Shown in pieces: positions 9,520 to 20,929 of a stretch of DNA of 64,000 bases (the first letter of the stretch is position 1; each line of letters opens with the position of its first letter). The stretch covers positions 1-64,000 of the forward strand of contig CAUYUJ010001341.1 in assembly GCA_963575745.1 (NCBI GenBank), in the 5' to 3' direction. Below the pieces are notes generated by a model. That model saw nothing but the letters and a program-made list of their open reading frames with translations. It had not been told where the DNA came from and made no database searches. This DNA comes from Prorocentrum cordatum. Lineage: Eukaryota; Sar; Dinophyceae; Prorocentrales; Prorocentraceae. Position numbers and translations under genes: made by a program.

Positions 9520-10314
9520 ATCGTCGTCGTCGTCATCGTCGTCGTCGTCGTCTTCGTCAATAACGATCTCGAAAATTACGACAAAAAAACGATGACAGAA
9601 AACGACCACAAACATAACACAAAAACCAACCGAACACGGAATCCAACAACAAAAAAACAATCAGAAAAACGACCGCAATCATAAAATGATAACGACGGCG
9701 ACAGCGAGAACGGCAACAGCGGACGATTATAATGAAAACGACGACCACGACAAAGGAAAGGCACGCGACGACGACGACGGACAAACAAAAGACAAGACAG
9801 GCTGGAACAGAAAAAGTAGGCTGGGCGACAACGGGTGGGGGCCCGCGTGGCCGAGAGAAAAGCACGGTGTCGACACCATGATGTGGCCAGGGCAGCAGAC
9901 TACCTCGACAGACCAGCGCGGCAGGCCACCATTTAGTCTGTTCTGTTGCGTTTATGGGTTTCTCTGACGTTCTCGCCAATACGGTCTCTGACGCACGTGG
10001 TGGATAAAAAACGGCGCTTCCCGTTCTTGTCCGGTCAGGTTCCCCCAAATGGCCATTTCGCTCGAGACATCCTCGAAAAATCGAGGTGTTGGAGGCTATC
10101 GCTTAAGACGTCTTATGTTAAAAATGACGGTTTCGCTCGAGACATCCTCAAAAAATCGGGATGTTGAAAAATATCAAAAATTTTTGTTATGCATGAAAAA
10201 TAAGCGTTTCGCTCGAGACATCCTCGAAAAAATGAGATGCCGACAGAGGTGTTTTACAACCTCTTATGTTAAAAATGACGTTTTCGCTCGGGACGTCCTC
10301 AGAAAATGAGCAGG
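9520..10314 (+). repeat. Second copy of TCG + 370-bp + 110-bp + GAGACATCC modules
   Basis: Collinear and nearly identical to 6316-7111, differing by scattered substitutions and small indels. Confidence 0.95.
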
Positions 10315-10894
10315 AGCACGGCAGGCGGAAAAAAAGGAGCACGGCAGACCACACAGGAGCACGGCAGACACCACAAGAGCACGGCAGACCACAAAGGAGC
10401 ACGGCAGACCAAAGAGACGACACAAGGAGCACAGCAGATCCCGCAGGAACACGGCAGACACCACACGAGCACGGCAGATCCCAAATGAGCACGGCAGACC
10501 ACAGAAGCACTGCAGACCACACAAGAGCACCGCAGACCTCACAGGAGCACGGCAGACCCCACAAGAGCACGGCAGACCCCACAGAAGCACGGCAAACCAC
10601 AAAGGAACACGGCAGACCACAGGAGCACGGCAAACCACACAGGAGCACGGCAGACCACACAGGAGCACGGCAATCCCCACAGGAGCACGGCAGACCGCGC
10701 GCAGGTACAACATAAACGCGCCTTTTGTTGTACCCCGAACGCCGCTGGCGTTTCCCCCGCAGGAGCACGGCAGACCCCACAAGCTGGCGGGAAACCCCAA
10801 ATGAGCACGGCAGACCACAGGAGCACGGCAGACCCCACAGGAGCACGGCAGACGCCACAGGAGCACGGCAGACCGCGCAGGAGCACGGCCGGCA
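10315..10894 (+). repeat. 20-bp satellite block 4
   Basis: About 29 units, with the stem-loop insert at 10704-10762. Its near-twin is block 6 (13060-13632). Confidence 0.95.
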
Positions 10895-11906
10895 CGGGCG
10901 CCGGAACATGAATTCCGAGGCGGTCCGAAGATAAGGCCACTCCTAAGACTTTATTTTGCTCTGTTCGAAAATATTGATCTTTCTCCTCCCGGCGGCCATT
11001 GGAACCCTTTTTCCGGGCGATTTCCGGCACACCCGGGTCCGGCGCCGAGCCAAACGCCCGGGGCCGGTACCGGGCCAGCGCCCGGGCCGGTTCCGGCCGC
11101 CGGGCCGGCGCCGGAAATTGAATTCCGACACGGCCGGTGCCGAAAATAAGGCCACTCCAAGACCATTGTCTTTCGAAATAATATTATTGATGACTCCCGG
11201 CGCCGGGAACCCCTCGGGCCCTCGGCACCCGGGCCGGCGCTCGAGCAAACGGCACCCGGGGCCAGCACCACCCCCCGGGGCCAGCGCCCGGGTCCGGTGA
11301 CGGCGCCGGCGGCGCCGGAAATTGAATGCCGGGCCGGTGACGAAAAAAAAGGCCACTCCAAGACATATTTTTCTTTCGAAAATATTGATTTTCTGCTCCC
11401 GGCGCCCGGGAACCCCTTCCGGGCCGCTTCCGGCACCCGGGCCGGCGCTCGAGCCGAACGCCTGGGCCCGCACCCGGGCCAGCGCCCGGGCCGGTTCCGG
11501 CGCCGGCCGGCGCCGGAAAATTGAATTCCGAGGCGGTGCGGAAAAAAAGGCCACTCCAAGACATATTTTTCTTTCGAAAATATTGATTTTCTGCTCCCGG
11601 CGCCCTGGAACCCCTTCCGGGCCGATTCCGGCACCCAGGCCGGCGCTCGAACCGAACGCCCGGGCCGGCACCTGGGCTGGCGGCCGAGCCGGATCCAGCG
11701 CTGGCGTCGGCTCTGGCCGTCGCCGGAAAAATTGATTTCCGAGGCCGCGCTAACAAAACTCATCCAACACAGATTTTTGCGACGAACGTGCATCATTTCT
11801 GCTCCGCGCCCGGCGCGGGGCATAGCGCTTCTGCGTTCAGATGGAGAGGTGGAGCAGAACATTAAAGGAGGTAAAAGGCAAGCACCACGAACAGACCTAT
11901 GGAACG
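10895..11906 (+). repeat. 197-bp unit array, diverged, plus linker extension
   Basis: At least four diverged copies with many small indels (10895-11330), then two cleaner copies (11330-11690). An additional ~200-bp segment starts near CCGAGCCGGATCCAGCGC and is shared with 14405-14604. Confidence 0.85.
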
Positions 11907-12423
11907 CGCGATGCGCTGCCACAAGCCAGCTTCCCGCAAGATCGGTCCAGACTGGGAGGGGACGGAGCTGGGCGGGTGATGGACCACCAGAGCACTGCTC
12001 CAGCCTTCCCTCAGCCCTGGGTCTGCTGACCACACAGGAGCACGGCAGACCGCACAGGAGCGCGGCAAACCACAAAGGAGCAAGGCAGACCCCAAATGAG
12101 CACGGCAGTCCACACGTTCGCACGGCAGAACGCACAGGAGCACGGCAGACCGCACATGAGCACGGCAGACCAAGAAGGAGCACGGCAGACCACACAGGAG
12201 CACGGCAGACCACACGGAGCACGGCAGACCACACAGGACAGGCACCACAGGAGCACGGCAGACCACACAGGAGCACGGCAGACCCCACAGTAGCAGCAGA
12301 CCCCAAAGGAGCACGGCAGACCACCGGAGCACGGCAGACCACACGCAAGCCGCGACGGCAAACTCCACAGGAGCACGGCAGACCCCAAAGGAGCACGGCA
12401 GACCACAGGAGCACGGCAGACCG
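11907..12423 (+). repeat. 125-bp linker copy 2 and 20-bp satellite block 5
   Basis: Linker 11907-12032, then about 20 irregular satellite units, some shortened by deletions. Confidence 0.9.
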
Positions 12424-12675
12424 TCTTCGAGGCCTCTTGGGCCGTCTTGGGGCCCTCTTGGAGCCATCTTAGCCGTCTTGGAGGCCATCTTGGCCGTCTT
12501 GGAAGACATCTTGGGCGTCTTGGAGGCCTCTTGCGCCGTGTTAGGGCCCTCTTGGGACCGTCTTGGGGACTTCTTGGGCCGTTTCGGGGCCATCTTGAAG
12601 GCCTCTTGGGCGATCTTAAAGCGATCTTGGGGGCCTCTTGGGCCGTCTTGGGCCGTCGGAGCGCGGCAGGCCATC
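12424..12675 (+). repeat. CTTGGGCCGTCTTGG array, duplicated at 14967-15218
   Basis: About 250 bp of degenerate GGCCTCTTGG / GCCGTCTTGG units. This is the reverse complement of the CCAAGACGGCC / CCAAGAGGCC family that fills much of the rest of the window. The copy at 14967-15218 is almost identical. Confidence 0.9.
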
Positions 12676-13059
12676 ATTTAGTCTGTTCTGTTGCGTTTAT
12701 GGGTTTCTCTGACGTTCTCGCCAATACGGTCTCTGACGCACGTGGTGGATAAAAAACGGCGCTTCCCGTTCTTGTCCGGTCAGGTTCCCCAAAATGGCCA
12801 TTTCGCTCGAGACATCCTCGAAAAATCGAGGTGTTGGAGGCTATCGTTTAAGACGTCTTATGTTAAAAATGACGGTTTCGCTCGAGACATCCTCAAAACA
12901 TCGGGATGTTGAAAAATATCAAAAATTTTTGTTATGCATGAAAAATGAGCGTTTCGCTCGAGACATCCTCGAAAAAATGAGATGCCGACAGAGGTGTTTT
13001 ACAACCTCTTATGTTAAAAATGACGTTTTCGCTCGGGACGTCCTCAGAAAATGAGCAGG
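12676..13059 (+). repeat. 110-bp and GAGACATCC modules, copy 3
   Basis: Collinear with 6729-7111 and 9931-10314. Here the modules follow the CTTGG array instead of the TCG segment, which shows module shuffling. Confidence 0.95.
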
Positions 13060-13632
13060 AGCACGGCAGGCGGAAAAAAAGGAGCACGGCAGACCACACA
13101 GGAGCACGGCAGACCCCACAAGAGCACGGCAGACCACAAAGGAGCACGGCAGACCAAAGACCAGACACAAGGAACACAGCAGATCCCGCAGGAGCACGGC
13201 ACACACCACACGAGCACGGCAGATCCCAAATGAGCACGGCAGACCACAGAAGCACTGCAGACCACACAAGAGCACCGCAGACCTCACAGGAGCACGGCAG
13301 ACCCCACAGGAGCACGGCAGACCCCACAGGAGCACGGCAAACCACAAAGGAGCACGGCAGACCACAGGAGCACGGCAAACCACACAGGAGCACGGCAGAC
13401 CACACAGGAGCACGGCAATCCCCACAGGAGCACGGCAGACCGCGCGCAGGTACAACATAAACGCGCCTTTTGTTGTACCCCGAACGCCGCTGGCGTTTCC
13501 CCCACAGGAGCACGGCAGACCCCACAAGCTCGCGGGAAACCCCAAATGAGCACGGCAGACCACAGGAGCACGGCAGACCACACAGGAGCACGGCAGACGC
13601 CACAGGAGCACGGCAGACCGCGCAGGAGCACG
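13060..13632 (+). repeat. 20-bp satellite block 6
   Basis: A near-twin of block 4, with the stem-loop insert at 13449-13500. Confidence 0.95.
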
Positions 13633-14604
13633 GCCGGCGCCGGAAAATTGAATTCCGAGGCGGTGCCGAAAAAAGGCCACTCCAAGACATATTTTTCTTT
13701 CGAAAATATTGATTTTCTCCTCCCGGCGCCCTGGAACCCTTCCGGGCCGATTCCGGCACCCGGGCCGGCGCTCGAGCCAAACGCCCGGGCCGGCACCCGG
13801 GCCAGCGCCCGGGCCGGTTCCGGCGCCGGCCGGCGGCGCCGGAAAATTGAATTCCGAGGCGGTGCCGAAAAAAGGCCACTCCAAGACACATTTTTCTTTC
13901 GAAAATATTGATTTTCTGCTCCCGGCGCCCGGGAACCCCTTCCGGGCCGCTTCTGGCACCCGGGCCGGCGCTCGAGCCAAACGCCCGGGCCAGCACCCGG
14001 GCCAGCGCCCGGGCCGGTTCCGGCGCCGGCCGGCGCCGGAAAATTGAATTCCGAGGCGGTGCCGAAAAAAGGCCACTCCAAGACATATTTTTCTTTCGAA
14101 AATATTGATTTTCTGCTCCCGGCGCCCGGGAACCCCTTCCGGGCCGCTTCCGGCACCCGGGCCGGCGCTCGAGCCGAACGCCTGGGCCAGCACCCGGGCC
14201 AGCGCCCGGGCCGGTTCCGGCGCCGGCCGGCGCCGGAAAATTGAATTCCGAGGCGGTGCGGAAAAAAGGCCACTCCAAGACATATTTTTCTTTCGAAAAT
14301 ATTGATTTTCTGCTCCCGGCGCCCTGGAACCCCTTCCGGGCCGATTCCGGCACCCAGGCCGGCGCTCGAACCGAACGCCCGGGCCGGCACCTGGGCTGGC
14401 GGCCGAGCCGGATCCAGCGCTGGCGTCGGCTCTGGCCGTCGCCGGAAAAATTGAATTCCGAGGCCGCGCTAACAAAACTCATCCAAACAGATTTTTCGAA
14501 AGTGCATCATTTCTGCTCCCGGCGCTCGGAGGCTTCTGCGTCTCAAGGAGAGGTGGAGCAGACATTAAAGGAGGTAAAAGCAAGCACACGAACGCTATGG
14601 ACGC
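13633..14604 (+). repeat. 197-bp unit array (4 clean tandem copies) plus linker extension
   Basis: Clean head-to-tail copies with 197-bp spacing (for example the AATTGAATTCCGAGG sites near 14044 and 14241). This is the best place to read the unit. The extension 14405-14604 matches 11690-11906. Confidence 0.95.
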
Positions 14605-15328
14605 GCGATGCGCTGCCACAAGCCAGCTTCCCGCAAGATCGGTCCAGAGTGGGAGGGGACGGAGCTGGGCGGGTGATGGACCACCAGAGCACTGCTCCAG
14701 CCTTCCCTCAGCCCTGGGTCTGCTGACCACACAGGAGCACGGCAGACCACACAGGAGCACGGCAGACCACACAGGACACGGCAGACCCCACGGGAGCACG
14801 GCAGACCACACAGGAGCACGGCAAACCACACAAGAGCACGGCAGACCATACAGGAGCACGCCAGACCACACAGGAGCACGGCAGACCACACGTTCGCACG
14901 GCAAACTCCACAGGAGCACGGCAGACCCCAAAGGAGCACGGCAGACCACAGGAGCACGGCAGACCGTCTTCGAGGCCTCTTGGGCCGTCTTGGGGCCCTC
15001 TTGGAGCCATCTTAGCCGTCTTGGAGGCCATCTTGGCCGTCTTGGAAGACATCTTGGGCGTCTTGGAGGCCTCTTGCGCCGTGTTAGGGCCCTCTTGGGA
15101 CCGTCTTGGGGACTTCTTGGGCCGTTTCGGGGCCATCTTGAAGGCCTCTTGGGCGATCTTAAAGCGATCTTGGGGGCCTCTTGGGCCGTCTTGGGCCGTC
15201 GGAACGCGGCAGGCCATCATTTAGTCTGTTCTGTTGCGTTTATGGGTTTCTCTGACGTTCTCGCCAATACGGTCTCTAACGCACGTGGTGGATAAAAAAC
15301 GGCGCTTCCCGTTTTTGTCCGGTCAGGT
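14605..15328 (+). repeat. Linker copy 3, satellite block 7, CTTGG array copy 2, 110-bp module copy 4
   Basis: Linker 14605-14730, satellite to 14966, CTTGG array to 15218, then the 110-bp module to 15328, in the same order as 11907-12786. Confidence 0.9.
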
Positions 15329-15960
15329 TCCGGAAAATTGGCCGTTTCGCTCGGGACATCCTCAAAAAATCGGCTCCGGAGGGGACTCCGAAGCAGCATT
15401 ATCTTGGAATCGCTCCCGGAGGGCCTCCAAACGGCCCAAGAAAGCCGCCGAAGGCCCCCCAGAGGACCCCCAGAGCGCCCCAAGAGACCCCCAAGAGGCC
15501 CCCAAGGGGCGGCCAGAGGCCCGCCAGAGCGCCCAAAACGCCCCAAGAGACCCCCAAGAAGCCCCCCAGGGGCGGCCAGAGGCCCGCCAGAGCGCCCAAA
15601 ACGCCCCAAGAGACCTCCAAGAAGCCCCCCAAGAGACCCCAAAGAGGCGGCCAGAAGTCCCCCAGAACGCGCGAAAAGGCTCCAGGTTCCGGGAAATTTG
15701 CCGTTTCGCTCGGGACATCCTCAAAAAATCGGCTCCGGAGGGGACTCCGAAACAGCATTATCCTGGAACCGCTCGCGGAGGGCCTCCAAACGGCCCAAGA
15801 GAGACCCCGAAGGCCCCCCAGAGGACCCCCAAAGCGCCCCAAGAGACCCCCAAAAGCCCCCAGGACAGCCCCCAAGACGACCCACGGTGCCGCCAGGACG
15901 GCCCAGGATGTCCTCAGGACGGCCTCGAGACGGCCTCCAGACGAACTCGAGGATGACGGG
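15329..15960 (+). repeat. GGGACATCC variant modules with CCCCAAGAG decamer arrays
   Basis: Two copies (about 15341-15440 and 15698-15800) of a ~100-bp block with TTTCGCTCGGGACATCCTC and CGGCTCCGGAGGGG, each followed by CCCCAAGAGACCCCCAAGAG units. A third related block is at 16677-16760. Confidence 0.9.
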
Positions 15961-16104
15961 AAGCGCCTCCGGCGTTCACCGTTGGTTCTGGGGCTTAATT
16001 TTCTCTAACTAAGGGGTACGGGCCCGCACTTCGGAACTCGCTGGCGGCGGCCTGCGGCAGCAGAGGGACGCGGGCACCCCGAGCCAGCCGGCACGGGTCC
16101 TCCT

Positions 16105-16186
<82 letters not shown>

Positions 16187-16557
16187 ATAACGATCTCGAA
16201 AATTACGCCAAAAAACGATGACAGAAAACGACCACAAACATAACACAAAAACCAACCGAAGACGGAATCCAACAACAAAAAAAGCAATCAGAAAAACGAC
16301 CGCAATCATAAAATGATAACGACGGCGACAGCGAAAACGGCAACAGCGGACGATTATGATGAAAACGACGACCACGACAAAGGAAAGGCACGCGACGACG
16401 ACGACGGACAAACAAAAGACAAGACAGGCTGGAACAGAAAAAGTAGGCTGGGCGACAACGGGTGGGGGCCCGCGTGGCCGAGAGAAAAGCACGGTGTCGG
16501 CACCATGATGTGGCCAGGGCAGCAGACTACCTCGACAGACCAGCGCGGCAGGCCATC
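15952..16557 (+). repeat. 155-bp segment + long (TCG)n + 370-bp segment, copy 3
   Basis: The segment starts ACGGGAAGCGCCTCCGGCG; a copy is at 17006-17158. An almost pure (TCG)n of about 27 units runs 16105-16184. The 370-bp segment follows. Confidence 0.95.
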
Positions 16558-17157
16558 ATTTAGTCTGTTCTGTTGCGTTTATGGGTTTCTTTGACGTTCT
16601 CGCCAATACGGTCTCTGACGCACGTGGTGGATAAAAACGGCGCTTCCCGTTCTTGTCCGGTCAGGTTTCTGTTTTTTGGCCGTTTCGCTCGGGACATCCT
16701 CAAAAAATCGGCTCCGGAGGGGGCTCCGAACCGACATTCTCTTGGAGTCGCCCCCGGAGGGTTCCAAGACGGCCCACGGAGGGCCCCAAGAGACCCCAAA
16801 TGGCCCCCAGGGGGCCCCCAAGACGGCCCACGGAGAGCCCCAAGACGGCCCACGGAGACCCCAAGACGGCCCAGGCTGCCCTCAAGACGGCCTCCGACCT
16901 GCTGGGACCGTCCTGCCTCCCCTGGTGACGGGAAGCGCCTCCGGCGTGTACCGTTGGTTCTGGGGAATTCAGCACCTCCAAAGGCTCCCATTTTTCGTTG
17001 GCGGATGACGGGAAGCGCCTCCGGCGTGCACCGTTGGTTCTGGGGCCTCATTTTCTCTAACTAAGGGGTACGGGCCCGCACTTCGGAACTCGCTGGCGGC
17101 GGCCTGCGGCAGCAGAGGGACGCGGGCACCCCGAGCCAGCCGGCACGGGTCCTCCTG

Positions 17158-17158
<1 letters not shown>
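16558..17158 (+). repeat. 110-bp module copy 5 with decamer array and second 155-bp segment
   Basis: The module (16558-16667) is followed by a GGGACATCC block and a short CCCCAAGACGGCCC array (to 16925). Part of the 155-bp segment appears at 16925-16970 and a full copy at 17006-17158. Confidence 0.9.
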
Positions 17159-17226
<68 letters not shown>

Positions 17227-17707
17227 TTCGTCAATAACGATCTCGAAAACTACGCCAAAAAACGATGACAGAAAACGACCACAAACATAACACAAAAACC
17301 AACCGAAGACGGAATTCAACAACATAAAAAGCAATCAGAAAAACGACCGCAATCATAAAATGATAACGACGGCGACAGCGAGACCGGCAACAGCGGACGA
17401 TTATAATGAAAACGACGACCACGACAAAGGAAAGGCACGCGACGACGACGACGGACAAACAAAAGACAAGGCAGGCTGGAACAGAAAAAGTAGGCTTGGC
17501 GACAACGGGTGGGGGCCCGCGTGGCCGAGAGAAAAGCACGGTGTCGACACCACGATGTGGCCAGGGCAGCAGACTACCTCGACAGACCAGCGCGGCAGGC
17601 CATCATTTAGTTTGTTCTGTTGCGTTTATGGGTTTCTCTGACGTTCTCGCCAATACGGTCTCTGACGCACGTGGTGGATAAAAAACGGCGCTTCCCGTTC
17701 TTGTCCG
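17159..17707 (+). repeat. (TCG)n, 370-bp segment copy 4 and truncated 110-bp module copy 6
   Basis: This is the right-hand end of the higher-order repeat. The last 110-bp module stops at GTCCGG and unrelated sequence begins. The next ~320 bp, to 18030, contain only GCCGGAGCGGGCC-type repetition and nothing gene-like. Confidence 0.95.
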
Positions 17708-18029
17708 GGGGCACATGAGAAACAGGGAGGGAGGAGGGAGGAACGCCGCCGGCCCGCAGGCCGGCAGCAGGCCGGCTGCAGCAAGCCGAGCCAACTTTTC
17801 CGCCGGAGCGAACCTCTTCCGCAGAGCGGGCCCTCCGCCGGAGCGGGCCTCTGCCGGAGCGGGCCTGCTGCAGGGCTGAACCCAAACGGCGTTCTTCGTG
17901 TTCGTTCTGCTTTCGTTTTTCCCCTCGTTCTGTCTCCACTCCGCCCTTCATGTGCAGCAGCACGACATCGAGACGAAGACGGCCCACGAGCTCGCCAGAA
18001 CACCGCTTGGGTCCAGCCCTGGCCTACGG

Positions 18030-18290
18030 ATCGGAGCCCCGCCCGAGGAGGAGGAGGAGGAGGAGGAGGAGGAGGAGGAGGAGGATCCGAGGAGGAGGAG
18101 GATTCGAGGAGGAGGAGGAGTATTCGAGGATGAGGAGAAGGATTCGAGGAGGAGGATTCGAGGAGGAGGAGGAGGATTCGAGGAGGAGGAGGATTCGAGG
18201 AGGGGGAGGTGGAGGAGGATTCGAGGAGGGGAGGAGGAGGAGGAGGAGGCGGAGGAGGAGGCGGAGGAGGAGGAGGAGGAGGAGGAGCGG
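18030..18290 (+). repeat. GGA / GGATTCGAGGA tract
   Basis: Pure GGA runs alternate with GGATTCGAGGAGG units. The strand is almost entirely purine apart from the TTC triplets. Confidence 0.9.
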
Positions 18291-18447
18291 GGAGCATCGG
18301 AGCCGGCGGGCGCGGCGGCCGCCTCTCGCGCGGGCGGCGCGCGAGCGCGGGCGGCGCAGAGGCGAGGGCCCGCACGGGGGCCGGCCGCGCGCAGGCGTTG
18401 CTGCGCGGGGCGGCGCAGCGGCACCCCGACGCGCCACCGCCGTGGCC

Positions 18448-18652
18448 GGCCAATCGGGTCGGGCGAAAGGGGGGGATAGCAAAGGGGGGTTTGAGAATCA
18501 GCTCACGTAGCTGATTTTCCCGGCGCCTCCCGGCGCCGGAGGCGCCCATGTATCGAGGAATGGGCCTCTCGGTGAGGCCGAAACTAGCTGCGTGCAGCAA
18601 ATTTCGTACCCCCCCTTTCCCAATCCCCCCCTTTCGTCCGGCCCGAGCCGAG
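18448..18652. repeat. Foldback element (~65-bp imperfect arms)
   Basis: The left arm (18448-18512, with CGAAAGGGGGGGAT) and right arm (18588-18652, with ATCCCCCCCTTTCG) are imperfect inverted copies around a GC-rich centre containing CCCGGCGCCGGAGGCGCC. Confidence 0.7.
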
Positions 18653-18717
18653 AGCGGCCGCGTCCGAGCCTGACCACCACCAGCAGCCAGGGGCGCGCAG
18701 ACAGGGGCTGGCGTCAG

Positions 18718-18876
18718 GTCGGGCCTGTCCTCCTACAGGGGGAGTTTGGACGAAAAGTTCACAAGTGCTAAAACACATGCACAAAGATGGTAAACTAAAT
18801 GCTAAAAAAAAAGTCCCCACACTATACCTTGACTTTTTTGCATGTTCCTCCTGTAGAGGGACAGGCCCGACTTAAG
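18718..18876 (+). mobile_element. Introner-like element (159 bp, GT...AG, inverted ends)
   Basis: It runs from CAG|GTCGGGCCTGTCC to GGACAGGCCCGACTTAAG|G. The ends are inverted repeats, and each contains an almost self-complementary CCTCC-TACA/TGTAG-GAGG hairpin. The interior is AT-rich. The boundaries read as intron donor and acceptor sites. Comparison with the copies at 57.9 and 58.4 kb defines the family. Whether it is spliced here is not shown, because no coding sequence is evident on either side. Confidence 0.65.
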
Positions 18877-18880
18877 GTTA

Positions 18881-19060
18881 GCGATCCCTGGATCTGGCGC
18901 GCGGTCGCACAATCCATGGATCGGGGAGGAGGTGCCCTCCCCAAAGTTCGGCCGGTGCCGCCTCGTTCGGCGGCGGAAATCCGCGATGTCCCATGGAAGC
19001 GGGACCCGCCGCTAATCCACGCCCCCTTGATCCATGTTTGCGATCGCCTGAAGCAATCGA
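18881..19060 (+). repeat. Dispersed ~180-bp repeat, copy 1 (other copy 60040-60220)
   Basis: Shares TGGCGCGCGGTCGC, AATCCATGGATCGGGG, GCCGGTGCCGCCTCG and TTGATCCATGTTTGCGATCG in the same order with 60040-60220. The flanking sequence differs. Confidence 0.85.
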
Positions 19061-19269
19061 TTCTCCTGAATCGATGGGGCCGTCTGTTGGGTGCGGGTTT
19101 CGCCGCGTGGCAGACGGCTTCCGCAACTTACCCCGGTGGCCCATCGAGTTGCCTTAATCGTTGCTCGGCGAGAGTGAGGCTCAGATTTTGCCGCCTGGGG
19201 CCATCCGTGGTGGTGCGATGCGTCAGATGCTCGTTCTGGGGACCTTCCTGGAGCCAGTGGTTCCACTCA

Positions 19270-19385
19270 CGCGTCCATGATGCTGCGTCGAATGCCCGTC
19301 GGCATGAGTCGAAGTTGAGTCGTATTTGAGCCGAGCTGGGGTCGAACCTGAGTCGACCTGGAGTCGAACAGGCCCGTCAACAAGG
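19270..19385 (+). repeat. GAGTCGA minisatellite
   Basis: Short degenerate GAGTCGA / GAGTCGTA units. The surrounding 19060-19614 shows no recognisable gene. Confidence 0.6.
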
Positions 19386-19614
19386 CCCCTCGAAAGGACC
19401 CCAGAACGGACATCGGAATCCGGTGCCTCCTGCGGAGAGGCTGTGGCAATCAGCCGGCGGGCCATGCCGGGGGGGCGTGTACGCGTGTGACAAAGGGGGG
19501 AGAAACGTGCACCCCGTTTGCCTGTCGTGGGCCACAGGGATCCCCCTGTAGGCCCCTTTCGAGCATGAGGGGCGCACCTCTCTTCGCCCCCCCCCCATCT
19601 GTCGCACCCCCAAT

Positions 19615-19775
19615 CGGGGATGGACAGACCTCCCTTTAGTGAAACGTGGTTCAGCGAAAACGACCTAAGGCCAGACCTGGCGGGCGCAAGCCTGGGAAAT
19701 GACGGCCACGGCGCCCTCTCGAAAACCGAAAACGGACAATTCACGAATCGACGTGTCACTGTTGGGGTTCTGCCC
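19615..19775 (+). repeat. Dispersed ~155-bp repeat, copy 1 of 3
   Basis: Shared order: AGACCTCCC, ACCTGG, AAATGACGGCC, CCCTCTCG, ACCGAAAACGG, AATT, CGACGTGTCA. Copies are at 29803-29975 and 61124-61278; this one is the most diverged. From 19930 to 20120 the sequence becomes rich in GAATCGG units. Confidence 0.8.
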
Positions 19776-20279
19776 ACCCCGACCCAATTCCGCAGCGCCC
19801 CAGGGCGCTCTTCACTGTCAGTCTGGGTAGCCCTCTGGCTCCTCGACGGGCGCGGGGCTCATCATCGACTCCCGGGTCGGCCAGAGCCGCCACTGCGCGC
19901 CAGGGGTGGTGGGGGGAGGCCAGGATCGAATCGACAAGTCGGATCGGCGATCGAAATGAATCGGATCGGCGGAAATCGGCAGCCGAGTCGGGAGGAGTCG
20001 AATCGGCGGAAATCGGCAGAACAATAATGCCGCATTGGAATCCCAATCGGAATCCAAGGTCAAATCGGCGCGGAATCGGAAGCCACCGAAATCGAATCGA
20101 ATCGAATCGGAGCAATCGAAGCGAGCCGCCACTGCGCGCCAGGGGTGGTGAGCGGGGAGGAGGGGCAGGAGAAGGCGCAGGCGCAGTGAGAACGGACAGA
20201 CAGGGGGCGGGAACAGCAGCACCAACAGTAGGCTCACGAACACTGGGGACGAAGGACGAAGAGGACGGGACAAGGGACG

Positions 20280-20308
20280 CAAGGAGGGGAGGGGGGCAGC
20301 GAAAAAGA

Positions 20309-20351
<43 letters not shown>

Positions 20352-20397
20352 AAAAAAAAAGAGAAAGAGAACGAGACAGAGAGAAAGATACAAAGAC

Positions 20398-20430
<33 letters not shown>

Positions 20431-20600
20431 AACAAAACAACAAGAGCAGGGACAAAGACCTGCTGTTGTGGAGGGCGCGCGCGCATCCCACCGCCCCAAC
20501 GGGATTTGGGGTGCCCTGGAGGAGGAGGAGGAGGAGGAGGAGGAGGAGGAGGAGGAGGAGGAGGAGAAAGAGGAGGAAGAGGAGGAGGAGGAGGAGCAGG
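20280..20600 (+). repeat. (AG)n, poly-A and (GGA)n simple repeats
   Basis: AT/AG dinucleotides (20307-20345), an A-run (20346-20360), a second AG block (20395-20430) and GGA triplets (20518-20600). Frames through it encode only R/E/K or S/L/F strings. Confidence 0.95.
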
Positions 20601-20759
20601 CGGCGGCACGGTCGCGCACCTCCGACGACGATCTTGGTTCGCGCTCGGGGCGGCGCGCGGCGCCGTGCAGGCTACTGGCGCGCCGCGTCGGCGACTGGCT
20701 CGGCGACGAAATGGTCCGCGCTGGCGTCGGCACGCGGCGCCGAGCAGCTTCCCTCGCTT

Positions 20760-20925
20760 TGAAGGGCCCTGGGGCACACAAATACATAGACACACGTAAC
20801 AGGATTCCCCATATGTTCCTCTAGTCTCTGGGTTTTTGTCTTCCCCCCACTTCCCATATTTTCCCATATTTTCTGGGTAATCGGCGATTAATTGTGTCTG
20901 TATGTTTCTGTTCCTTCCCTCGCTT
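20760..20925 (+). repeat. Dispersed ~150-bp repeat with ACACAAATAAATAC start, copy 1 of 4
   Basis: Shared features are GGGGCACACAAATA, CCCCATAT, TTTTTGTCTTCCCCCC, TTTTCTGGG.AATCG.CG and TTAATTGTGTCTGTGTG. Other copies are at 30461-30594, 33357-33487 and 59617-59775, all in the same orientation. Confidence 0.9.
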
Positions 20926-20929
20926 GCCT

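Noticed and set aside
12932-14482. Frames of about 490-516 codons across the 20-bp satellite and 197-bp arrays
   Set aside because: They cross module boundaries, show cyclic low-complexity translation, and exist on both strands because the 20-bp unit shifts frame.
5979-14966. CRISPR-like array, suggested by the regular 20-bp repetition
   Set aside because: The units are contiguous tandem repeats without unique spacers, in a eukaryotic context.
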